NCBI GenBank assembly: GCA_030267565.1
Contig: BRXU01000037.1
Coordinates: 62,001-126,000 of the forward strand
DNA: 64,000 bases
From: Pleodorina starrii
Lineage: Eukaryota > Chlorophyta > Chlorophyceae > Chlamydomonadales > Volvocaceae
Direction of reading: 5' to 3'
This document shows, in pieces, positions 49,601 to 61,600 of the stretch. The position numbers and the translations under genes were made by a program. The first letter of the stretch is position 1. Every line of letters begins with the position of its first letter. The notes under the pieces are model-generated. The model had not been told where the DNA came from. It worked only from the letters and a program-made list of their open reading frames with translations, and searched no databases.

Positions 49601-52600
49601 CGGCGCCGAGCACGTGCGCAAGCGCCGCCAGGCCCACTGCCGGCGGCAGTGCGCCCTGGCCAATGCGCTCCAGGCGGGCTAGTACGGCGGCGCTGGCCAT
49701 GCCGCCGCCGGCCCAGGCGCCCCACTGGATGGAAAGGACCGGGTGGCCTGCAGCGGAGAGGAAGCCGAGGGGGATTTCAACCAAGGTCACCATACACGGT
49801 GTGCGACCGCGGCCGGCGTCTACGGCACTGAGTGAGCCACACAGCCATCCCAGGACAGAACGTTTAGTGCGGGAGAGGTCCAAACTGCAGTGCCGCAGCC
49901 ATGCTCAGCATCACGCATCCTGATATCAGGCTTTCGATTAAGCAGAGAAAACAACAGAGAAACATCACGGGCTGCATGGGCCCCCCCGCGCCGTCGCGCT
50001 CACCCGCTCCGCTCCAAGCCTCCGCCAGCCGGTCCAGCCCCGCGTTGGCCGCCACGTAGTTGGCTTGACCCGCGGCGCCGATGAGTGAGGCCACCGAGGA
50101 GAACAGCACCAGCTGGCTCAGCGGTGCGGACGACACGGACGTGGCCGCCAGCGGAGCGGCGGCGGACAGCTTGGGCGCGGCCACCTGCGCAGGGCGCGGA
50201 CGCACGGTTGCTTCGGTTGCACGTGTGCTTCGGCGGCCCGCAGGCGGGGCTGCATTGCCTACCGCAGTTCATAAATGCATGACCCGTTGCAGTCGCTGTA
50301 TGCACCGAACGATGCCGCGGTGCTACGTCAGAGCGCACTGGTACCTGCACCGCTACCTGAGCGACATGGACTTGCGTTTTCCTATCATAACCACCGCCGC
50401 GACCAGACGTGTCTGGCCCTGCGGTCCCTCTTCCAGTACGCCTGGACCGACCGAGGTAACGGCACAGAGGTGCTTTATAAGGTCCTGTTCCTTAGCCACC
50501 AGGTCGCAAGCCAAGCCGCCTCCCAACCCACCCACCTGCCGAGCGCCGCGCAGGCTCTGCCTCGGCAGCATCGCATCCGCCAGGACGCCGCTTGCATGCA
50601 GCACCGCATCCCAGCCGCCTCCGACGCAGCCGCCACAGAGCCCCAGCGTCTGCTCGCTCTCGCCCTTCGCCTGTGGCTGCCAAAGCGCCCGGGCGTCCTC
50701 GGCGCAGGCCACATCCAGCGCTTGCATCGTCACGGACACACCGGAGCTCCCGAGCAGGAGCCCCGCCAGCGCCGCGCCCTGATCGACGCCGCCATCCGCG
50801 GAGCCCGCTGCGGCGGCGGCGCGGCCGGTGCGGCTGACCAGGTGGATGTGGCCCACGGTGCCGCAGCCCACAAGCCAGCGAGCCACCAGCAGGCCCAGGC
50901 CGCCGGTGCCGCCTGTCACCAGCACACGCGAGCGCGACAGGACCGACCCATGGGTCGGCCCCACCGGCGCGGCGGCGGGCGGCGCGTAGGCCACGACCTT
51001 GCCCACGTGGGAGGCTTGGGCGAGCGCGCGCAGCGCGGTGGCGACGGCGGACAGGGGATAGGAGAGGTTTCGGAGCGGCGTGATGGCTTGGCGGGCCAGG
51101 AGCGCTGCCACGTGCTGCAGCTGGGTGTGCAGGACCTGCGAGGAACAGGCATATTGGGATTGGCGTTGGCGACGGGAAGGGGGATGAGCCGGAAGAGGAA
51201 GGCGTGTGTCTCTTTCAATGCTTCAGAGCTGGCAAAGGCGCCAGCACTACGATGATTGCAAGAATCATGTAAACGCCATGAGCATTCCGCGTGTAAACGC
51301 GACGTAACAAGCAAAACTATACAATTTCAAGTCCAGCCGAGCGATGTCTCGCAGCTCCACGCAAGAACGGCAACGGGCGGGCTACGGGACCCTCCTCACC
51401 TGCGGTGGCATGAAGTCCACCGCCAGCAGGCCGTACCGCGCGTCGGGCCGCTCGGCCGCAACGCGCGCCGCCGACCAGATGTCGCGCTTGCCGATCTCCA
51501 CCCAACGCCCGCCGCGGCGCAGCAGCGCCAGGCTCGCGGCCACCATGCCCGGGCTGGTCAGGCTGTTGAGCACCACGTCCACGCCCAGGCGGCCGCCGGC
51601 GCCGCCTGGCAACGCTTTGTCAGCCAGCAGCAGCGGCTCCACGAAGGTCGTGTCGCGCGATGCTGCGGCGGCGGCGACGCCCTCACGGCGCAGCAGGGAG
51701 CGCTTGGCGGGGCCGCCGGCGGTGGCCAGTGGGATAGCTCCTAGGGACCGGATGATCTGCAATGAAGCGACAGGGCAGCGGCACCCTAGATCAGCTCGCC
51801 TTCGTGGTAGAGGACATTTACCGGTACATGAGGGTATGATTCTTGCAACCAGACTGGACTGACTGACATGAAACGTGACGATGACATTATGAATGCAGTT
51901 GCGACCCCGAACCGAACCGGGAGCACAGCCAGCTTGCACTCGCCTGCAGCGCCGCCATGCCCACGCCGCCGGCCGCGGCGTGCACCAGCACACGGTCTCC
52001 TGCGCACACCCCGGCCGCCGCCTGCAGCGCCGCGACCACCGTGACGAACACCTGCGAGGGGAAGAGACCCGTGGGTCGGTCTTAGTAGTAGACCACACGA
52101 GCCTCGCCGAGGCCTCCAGGCACACATCCACCTGGCCAGATTTCGACGGCGCTGCTATGGGCCCGCCAATTAACCATCTACACTCCGGCTAGCCTGCTCC
52201 GGCTCCCCCATGCCCTATCCCCATACATAGCCTCAAGGACACGCGCGTGCAGGAAGCGCACGAACCCCTGAGGAGCCACGTTCGACACCCCAAACCCCGC
52301 CATCGCGGCAGCCACCACAACAGCCAGTCAAGCCCGCTGCCCCGTCGGCGCACCGTCGGCACGGAGGACGCGTCGCCGAAGGTGACGTGCGGCGGCAGGC
52401 GGGCCAGCATGGCGGCGGGTCCCACCACTCGGGAGCCCATGCAGCCGTGCGCCAGGCCGAACACGGCGTCGCCCACCGACAGGTCAGTGACGCCGGGGCC
52501 TGCACCGCGAGGCGGGTGCGCGTGGAGGTTTATTTCAATGACACATATCGAGGGGTGACGTAATATGAAGCTACGAGGGGGACTCAGCATGTATCTAATA

Positions 52601-55600
52601 TTGCTTAAAGCGCAGACAGTCCTCCACACAACGAGAAGGCGGACAAAATGAGGCGGAACGCTGCAATGATTTGGAAAATAAAGGCACGGGTCGAATGAAG
52701 GTGGAGGTGGGGGTTCGCGAGGGTGGTCGGATGGACCTGGCCGCTGTTTACCCTTACGGTCAAAGCACCCGGGGAAGGTAATCGACCTACCCGCGCTCTG
52801 AACGATGCCCGCGCAGTCGCTGCCCGGCGGTCCCGGGTCTCCCGGGTACATGCCCAGCACATTGAGCACGTCACGGAAGTTGAGACCCACGGCCTTTACG
52901 GCCACCGCCACCTCGCCCGGGCCGCACGGCGTGCTCACGCCGTCCGCCGCCAGCGGCGTCGGCACAATGGCGAGGTTGGAAAATGCGCCGCGCGGCTTGG
53001 CGGCGATCTGGAAGGCCTCCGGCCCCGCTGGCGGCGCATCCGCTGCGAGCCGAAGCTGCCGTACAGCGGCTGCGCCGCCGGACGGCAGGCCAAGGGAGAA
53101 GGTGTCCAGGACACCGCCGCCGGCCTGTACGGCAGCGGCGCGCGGGAAGGTCTCCGCCTCAGCGGCGAGGGCTGCAGGGGCGCGGAGCGTCAGGGAGACG
53201 TTGCGTGTAGAGATCTCGGTGGCTGCCGTACGGAGGACGCCGTCGACGGCCGCGGCAGCGGTGGCGCCGGCGACGGAAGGTCGCAGCGTGGGCTCGCCGG
53301 CGGCGGCAGCGGCGTCGCTGACGATGGCGCCGGCGATGCGCTCCAGGGTCGGGACGTTTTGGACGCCCTGCAGCAGGCTGAAGGCGCTGGCGACCGCCTC
53401 CACCGCCCCCGCGTCCGTAGCCATACGCAGCGCCGCGCCGCCGCTGCGGCCTCCGCCAGCTGCCGTCACGCCCAAAGCGGCGCGCGTGGCGGCAGGCGCG
53501 CCCGCAGCGCGCAGGCCCGCCAGTGACTCCCCATGCAGCGGGGCGGGCGCGGGCTCGTCCACTACCAGCTCTGTCTCGTACATGGCATCTACTGCGGTCG
53601 GTACGGCCTCGGGCTGCGCGGCGCCGCGCCCGGCGGCCGCTGCCTCCGCGGCGGCCACGTCAGCGGCCGCAGCGGCGGCGGCGGCCCCGCGCTGCATCTC
53701 TACGGTCGTCAGGCCACTGACCGTCACCGCCGGCGGCGCACCGCCCTCCTCGTCCCAAAGGTAAAAGCTGCTGACGCAGCGGCGCTGCTGCTGCTGCTGC
53801 TGTGCTGGCGCCGACGGTGGCGGCGAAGGGAGCGAAGCCTTGCCGTTCGCCTGGCCGCCGCCGGCGGCCCAGGCGCTCAGCCCTTCCGCGCCGCCGGCGC
53901 GGCGCGGCTTGGCGGTAAAGAACGCCACAGCCACGGGAATCTTGGCGCCGGCGCCGGGCTGCAGCACCCCCAGGTGGAAAGCCGCGTCGACGGAAGCGGG
54001 GTGTGACAGGTAGCCCTCCTCGGCGGGCGCCTGGCGGGCGCTGCTGCCGGCGTATGGCACGGCGGCGGGGAAGGCTGTGTCGGTGGCGGCGCCGATCTGA
54101 CCCACGGGTCCAGGAACTGGGCCGGCGGCGGTGGCGGCCGCCGCCGAGATCCCCAGCACGTGCGCGAGACGCACCAGAGTCCGCTGCTCGCTCTCTGCGG
54201 CGCTGCCGTCGCGCCCGGCGCTGCCGGCGTCAGCGCCGACCTCGGTCGACACGGCAGAGGGCAGCACCCGTGTGACAGTACCTTTCGCCACCAGCCGGCC
54301 GCCGCTGGCGGCGGCGCCGGCGGCGCCGCCGCTGCCACCGTACGACAGCTGCATCGTGCCCGTGGCAGTGTCCACGTGACAGAGCACGACGGCGTCGCCC
54401 GCCGTCGCCGGCGGCGGCAGAATGACGGGACTGGTGATCGAGAGCTGGGAGATGCCCCAGTGTGCGTCGGCGGTGTCGGGCGAGGAGGCCAGCGCGGTGG
54501 CGGCGGAGGCGAGGCACAGCTCCAGCATGGCGGCGGCGGGCAGCAGAGCGCGCCCCGAAACCACGTGGTCGCGCAGGTAGGCCAGGCGTGACAGCGTCGA
54601 CAGCCTGAGGAGGATAGGGGGGCCACGAAGGGTAGGTTGATCGACTACGGTCCTGTGCATTTTGGTACTAATACTCTAGGCGCATGGCAGCGCCCAAAAC
54701 GGGATGTGCAGCGCCAGGCGAGACCCTGACCTGGTTGCGGGGAGGCCCGTGCCCATTCCATACATCCCACTCTACAAAACATACGACCCCCCAGCGCAGG
54801 AGCAGGACGTCAGGACCCACCTGCACTCGGCCACCAGGACGCGCCGACCACCGGCATCCGGGCCAAGCGTCCACAGCGCCCCCAGCAGCGGGTGCGCGGC
54901 AGGATGGATCCAATGCCGCGTCGCCGTCAGCAGCGGCACGAACGTCGCGGCGGCGTCCGGCGGCGGTCGCGCCGCCGCCGCCGCCGCCGACGGCGGCGGC
55001 GGCGCCGACGCCAGAACCGCATGGACGTTGGTGCCCTGGAAGGCGAACGCGCTGACGCCGGCCACGATCGACTCGCGCGCGGCCGGCGAATCGGCGCGTG
55101 TGACCCATGGGCCGGCGGCGCGCGGCAGCAGCGCCAGCGGCTCGCTGGACGGGCCGGCGGAGGTGGCTAGCTCCAGGGTGGCGTTGAGGTGGGGGTTGAG
55201 GGTCCGCAGATGGATGAGCGGCTGCGGCTGCAGCTGCTGCACCTGCCAGCCCAGCCGCAGCAGGCCCAGGACACCTGCCGGCGAGAGGGCAGCGAAGCCG
55301 GGTTAAAGGAAGTGACAAGTGATGGCTGGGGGCCATTTGCCTAACACCACCATCCCAGCTGCACGCCCTGACAGCCACTGACAGGGATCATATACCTACG
55401 GAGAGGACAGGATCCCGATGACCTGCCCCAGCTGTCGGTGCAAGTACGGCAGGGTCAGAACCCTAATATGGCGCCTCCCTAATATGTTTCGCGCTGTACA
55501 ATTTGCGCGTCGCGCGAGTACCTGCGGCGGGCTCCGCGTGGCCCATGTGCGACTTGAGCGCCGTCAGGCGCAACGCCTCGCCAGCCTTCCGCACCGCCGG

Positions 55601-58600
55601 GCCGGAGCGCGCAGAGGGGCCGCCGATGACGTCGACGGGCGCGGCGCCGGCGGCGGCGCCTCCGCGCATGTAGACGCTGACAGCGGCGTAGGCCTCAATA
55701 GGGTCGCCCAGAGGCGTGCCGGTGCCGTGCATCTCCAGGCAGGAAACGACCCGTGGGTCACAGCCGCCGGAGGCCAGGGCGTAGCGGATAGCGGCCTGGG
55801 GAAGATGCCCCGGGGGGTGGAGACACACGATGCCGTGTTTGATTCCGCGCGGCGGCGTCTATTCGTTCCGCGCGAGGACTGGAGCCAGGCGGTGGTGTGT
55901 TGTGTGATGTGTTGATGTGCGTGTAGGAAATTATCTGTCAGAGGATTCACGTCCGCATGCTGGAGAGCCTCGGGAAATGACGTTTTGCGACGAGGAGACA
56001 GGCTACGGATCTTCAGGGAGCAAGCACATTGCGCCGTGAACGACACCCGCGAGACGGGGCCCCAACGGAGTTTCGGGGCACATCTTAAAGAAGGCTGGCA
56101 GGAGTCATGGGAGTAAGATCGGCGCACCTGCTGTGCGGGGCCGTTAGGCGCGGTGAGGCTGCTGCTGCGGCCGTCCTGGTTGACGGCAGTGCCAGCCAGG
56201 ACGGCGACAGCGCCGACCGACGAGCCGCCGCCGGGCGGCAGCAGCCTCAGCATCAGGGCACCCACGCCCTCGGCGCGCACGTAGCCGTCCGCCGCGTCGT
56301 CCAGGGTCTTGCAGCGGCCATCCTCGGCTAGCATGCCGGCGCGGTTGCAGGCCTGGAAGTGACATGAGCAGCCATGCCGATTCCCCGTTCACACGGAAGC
56401 GAAAACACATGAGGTGGTCAGCAGAAGTTGGGAGATTGAAGAAGGCAGTGGATTCTGGCACCCGACGCCGCCCTCAGTTCGAGCCCCAGCCCCAGCCTCA
56501 ACGTACAACGGTGATGAACAGAAGGGACTTAACCGCCTCCTAGCCCAAGCCAACCAGCAGGCGGCCGCCGACAAGCGGCCTAGCCGCCTGGCTCCCTTTC
56601 CCGGGACGGTTTCGGTCCCGTTAACCTCCACCCCGTGCCTGCTTCCGCCAACTCATGCCTGCAAACCCAGGATCACGCCTCCAACCGCACATGTCTCATT
56701 GCCCAGCCCTACTCCCAGCCCCAATACTACGCACGAACGAGCCACTTCCGACGCACCTGCGTCCAGCTGCTGAGCAGCGTCAAGTTCACACCCAGCGCCG
56801 CCGCCGCCGCCGTCTCGCCCGCCGCCAGCGATCTTGCCGCCAGGTGCGTCGCCGTCAGACTGGACGAGCAGGCGGTGTCGATGGTGACGGCGGGGCCGCG
56901 AAGGCCGAACGTGTAGGAGACGCGGCCGGAGGTGACGGAGAGGTGCGCGCCGGTGGCATAGAAGGCGTTGACGTCGATTCGCTGTTCCAGCGTCATGCGC
57001 GCGTACTCCAGCTGCGACACGCCCACGAAGATGCCCATGGAGGCCGCGGCGGCGGTGGGGCCCGTGGGGGAGGCCTGCGGGCGGCGCGGTGACACCAACC
57101 AGACAGCAAGGCGAGGGGCCGGCGGAAAGGCAGGTCGTCAGCGCCGGGACATGCCGCGGCAGTGCCTGTCAAACCCCGCGCAACGCAAGGCACGCATGGA
57201 CGGGCTGTTGACCCAAATCGCGTCCAACGCGCCACAAGGCGCGCGTGCGTTTGTGTATGTGGGGGGAAAAAGGGCATTGGCTTGCCGCCAAACCCAACCC
57301 CCTCACGATGCTGCGCCATCGGAGCGCGTGTCCGATGAGCAAGACCGACCGGCAGACCGACCCCACACTCACATTGGCCGCCCGGTCCGCCGCCGCCGCC
57401 TCCGTGAAGGCGTCCAACAGCAGGCGCTGCTGCGGGTCCATCAGTACGGCCTCCGCGCGGCTGATGCCGTACGGCGACGGGTCCCAGGCCTCCACATCCG
57501 CCAGGAAGCAGCCCAGTTGGGCGGCCAGGCCCGGCTCCTCCAACCGGTCCATGTCCCACCTGGCGCAGGGGGTTATCCACGGTTAGGCCGGGGCCCGTGA
57601 ACGGTAACGTACCAGAGGATAGGAGGGTGACGGCAATGCAATGTTTGGTTTGGGCCCCTCAGGGCAAAGCAGGAAACGGCGAAGCAAGATTTCGGGGGCG
57701 GGGACGAGGAACGGGCGGAATACGAGTCCCGATGTAACGACGTCTCGGCGATGCGCAACGTGCAGATCACGTAAGCGGCTCGGTAGTCTGTAGCTCTGTT
57801 CCACTTGATTTCCACACGCTACCGGTATGCCGAACTTAGACTTGAGCTATGCCATATACACCCCGTGTATATCGCCCGCACCTGCTGAGGGGCACCCGGA
57901 CGGTACGATCTGCCGAGGCGCCCGCCCACGGGCCCGCCACCGTGCCGCCGGGCGCGCGACTCGCGGCGGCCGTGATCACGATCACGCCGCGGCTACTTCC
58001 GGCAGTCCTTTCCGACCCGCGGGTCGCAACCGCCGCGGCTGCAGGCTCACGCAAGCCAGCGGGGGACTGCCGTTGCTGCTGCTGCTGCTGCGGCGGCGGC
58101 GGCAACGGTGCAGCCGCCGCGGAGGCCATTGCGGCATCCGATGCGGCGGCCGCGGAGGCCACGGCAGGATGCGCGGGCCCGGATGCGGGCACGGCACCGG
58201 AGGTGGCGAGGTACTCTGCGATGGCGGCGATGGAGGGGTAGTCGAAGGCGAGGGTGGGCGGCAGCTGCACGCCGCCCAGGGAGGTCTCCAGGTTGGATGT
58301 GAGCTGTACGGCGTCTGAGGAGTTGAGGCCTGCGGATGCAGCGGGAGAGGTACCGGTACCGAAGGCCGGTTTAGGGGTCAGCGTGGCTGGCGTCGCTGGC
58401 TTGCGCCCGGCAGCAGAAACAGCAGGGACGCCGCAGAGCAGAGCGGAGCATTGCAGCCGTCATGAGCCGTCATGACTCATCCCGCAGCCTTGTGGATAGG
58501 CACCGCTCGAAACCCACACGGCGCGGGCACCACGGCACCGCAAGGCGCCGCGCCGTGTCTCCCCGCGGCGACGTCCTCCTCATTCAAGGTGCCGGTGTTG

Positions 58601-61600
58601 CAGTGTTAGGCCGCGCTTCCCGAATGGGATCTGAGACTTTTACTGCGTTACGGCGTTCAAAACTGACAACAAACCCAAAATCCGAGTGCCGCTGCAGCAT
58701 CCATATCTAATCCCTCACGCGCGGGTCCGCTGTCTTTATTCATGACCCCGCCTTTGACAGGAGCCGTGTGGACAGCCTATGCAAGCTGCCCCCCCGTGTT
58801 TACGGCCGCACACCCGAGGCCAACTCACCAGCGGACATCAGCGGCGTGTCATCGCCCAGACGGGCCGCCGCCACCGGCCCCAGGACGCCGACAACGGCCT
58901 GCCGCACGCGTGAAGCGACGGCGGCCTGAGCATCGTGCGGCGCAGCTGGCGGCGGCGACACCTCGGCTGCAGCCGGACCTGCGGAACGGTAAGGCCGTGT
59001 GCTTAGGCACACTTTGCTGAGGGCCATTGCGCGCGAAGGCATGAACGCATGTGCGTGTGCGGGTATGCATGTGGACGTGTCTCAGACGTGTCTCAGCGTC
59101 GTGTGCCCCCACCTGCCGGCGCCAGCAGCGAGCTCGCAGCGGGCGCGGCGACGGCCACGCCTCCCTCCTGCGCCAGGTAGTCCGCAATGTCGGTCGCCGT
59201 CGGGTAGTCAAACACCAGTGTCGGCGGCAGCTGCGACCCGAACGCAGCCTCCAGCGCCGCCGTCAGGCTCACGGCGGCGGTGCTGTTGACGCCGGCGGCC
59301 ATCAGCGGCGTGTCCGCCGTCAGCGCAGCGGCAGCGCCGCCGGCCCCGATCACCTGCCGTACGATATCCAACACCCGCGGGACGAGCAGCTGTGGCGGCG
59401 GAGCTGCAGCAGCCGTGGCCGAGGGCGCGGGTTGCAGCGCCGGCAGAGCTGGCGCGGCGGCGGCGGCGAAGCCGCCGCCGCCGCCGCCATCGCCAGCAAC
59501 GGCGGCGGCTTCGCCACCGCTGATGCCGGTAAGGAAAGCCTCCATCTCGTTCAAGGTGGGGTAGTCGAAGGCGAGCGTAGGCGGCAGCTGCAGCCCCAAC
59601 CGGTCCTCCAGTCGGGAGACCAGTTGTACGGCAGCCGAGGAGTTTAGACCCGCCGACATGAGCGGCGTTGCGCCCGGCGGCGGCGCCACCCCGCCCAGCA
59701 CCTCCGAAACCACCTCCGCCAGGACCCCCGCCACCGTCAGCAGCGGCGGCAAAGCCATTCCCGCCGCCGCAGCGGCCGCCAAAGCGGCCGGCGCGGCGGC
59801 AGGAGCGGCCGTTGCCGCCGCCGCAGCGGCGGCGGGGGCGGCATGAGATGGCAGCAGGATGCCGGACAGGGGCGGCAGGCCGCGGCACGCGGACAGGATT
59901 GCGTACCGCGCAAGCTCCGGCTCGCGAAGGGTGTCGCGCGGCAACGCCACCAGGCGCACATCAGCGCCCGGAGTGGCGGCGGCGAGGCGCTGTACGGCAG
60001 CCCACTCGGCCGCGGCGCCGTCGGTGCCGCTGCGAGGAAGTCCAAGCGTCGCGATGACGAGCCGCCGAGCGCCCGCGGACAGCGCCGCGGTAACGGCGCT
60101 CTGCAGAGTGGTACTGCCGGCCGCGGCAGTAGCATCGTCAGCAACGGCCGCCAGAAGAACCAATGGCAACTCGGCGCCTAGCGGGCGAACTCGACCGTCC
60201 GCCGTCGAAGGCGGCACGATGGGCAGCTTCGGCAGCGCCTGCCGTACAGTGTCGTACAACTGCTGTACATATATGGGCATCGCCGCCGCCGCTGCCGCGG
60301 CGAGTGGCACCGCCAAATCCACCACCGGATCCCGGTCCTCGGAGCGGATCGCGACGGCGGCAACCGCCGCCAGGGGCGGCATATCGCGCTTGGCCGATAG
60401 CAGCGCGAAGCGAAGGACCCGTGGGTCGGTCAGGCACGCGCGAGCGTCCAGCGCCACCAGTCGTACATCGGCGCCGGCGTGGAAGCGAATGATGTCGGCG
60501 ACCTCGCGTCCGAGCATCGCAGGTGGCTGTCCAGGTACGACAATGATGAGACGGCGGGCGCCGCCGTACAGCGCCCTGGCCGTCGCGGCGGCCGCGGCGC
60601 CGACGTAGACGGCGGCGCGGCGCACGGACGTCGCCGGCGGTGGCGCCGGCAGGACGATTGCGTACGAGGACCTCTCCGAGTCGGTTAGCTCGTGCAGTGG
60701 CGACAGCGGCAAGCAGAACGGGCCAAAGGGGCCCGGCGCGCCGGTGCCGGCGGGCATGCCGCTTGCTGGCGCCGGCGCGAAGGCCGCCCGAATGGCCGCT
60801 GCAAGGCGCAGCGTCTCCTGACCCGCGGCCGTCGCCGCGGGGCCCTCTGGGAATTCAGGCGACGGCGAGCGTCGCGGAGGAAGCGGCGCCGCAGGCAGGG
60901 GCGCTGCCTGGGGGCCGCGCGGAGCAGCCGCGGGGGCCGCGGCGGCGGCGGCAGCTCCCGGGGCCGCTGTCGGGGCCTGGAAACGGAGGCGTAGCTCGGT
61001 CTTGAGCACCTTGCCGGAGCCGGTCACCGGCAGCCGGTCGAGGAAATGGATCTGCGGGCGGCGCGGCGCGGGAACAACCATCACAAGGTGACCACTGAAG
61101 TATTGTACCCGAAGCCGCTCTCCAGCATCCCCCAAATCCCATACCCAACACACTCAATTTCGGACGCCGCCCACCGACCCCGCCCAGAAGCAGAAACGTG
61201 TAAGCGAGCAAGCGAGCACCAATGCTGACCTTCGCCGGCACTTTGTAGTGCGCCAGCCGGCGGCGGCACCAGCCCACAAGCTCCGCCTCGTCGGTGGGCT
61301 CCGCGGCGGCGCGCGTGACCACCGCCGCCACCACCACCTCCCCCAGCAGCGCGTTGGGCAGCCCGAACACCGCCGCCTGCGCCAGGGAGGGATGCGCCTG
61401 CAGCACCGCCTCCACCTCACTGCAGTACACGTTCTCTCCGCCCACCAGAATCTGGAGGAGGCCAGGGAGGAGGGCAACCGGGACGTGGGAGGACGGCGGG
61501 TTGTGGTATGGCTGCTGGGTGCTGGTTCGGGTGTTGGAACAGCGCGGCATCTAGCCACCCATTCCCTTTAGTTCCTACCTCAGACCCTTCCGGTCCCCTC

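Noticed and set aside
58330..58828. Hidden exon or RNA gene in the largest intron
   Set aside because: No domain-like translation in any frame fits between the two halves of the ACP, and no tRNA-like or other RNA structure was evident by eye.
1267..60427. 12-bp palindromes as remnants of a transposon or MITE
   Set aside because: No terminal repeats, no target duplication and no larger shared element; aligned paralogous sites show no length change.
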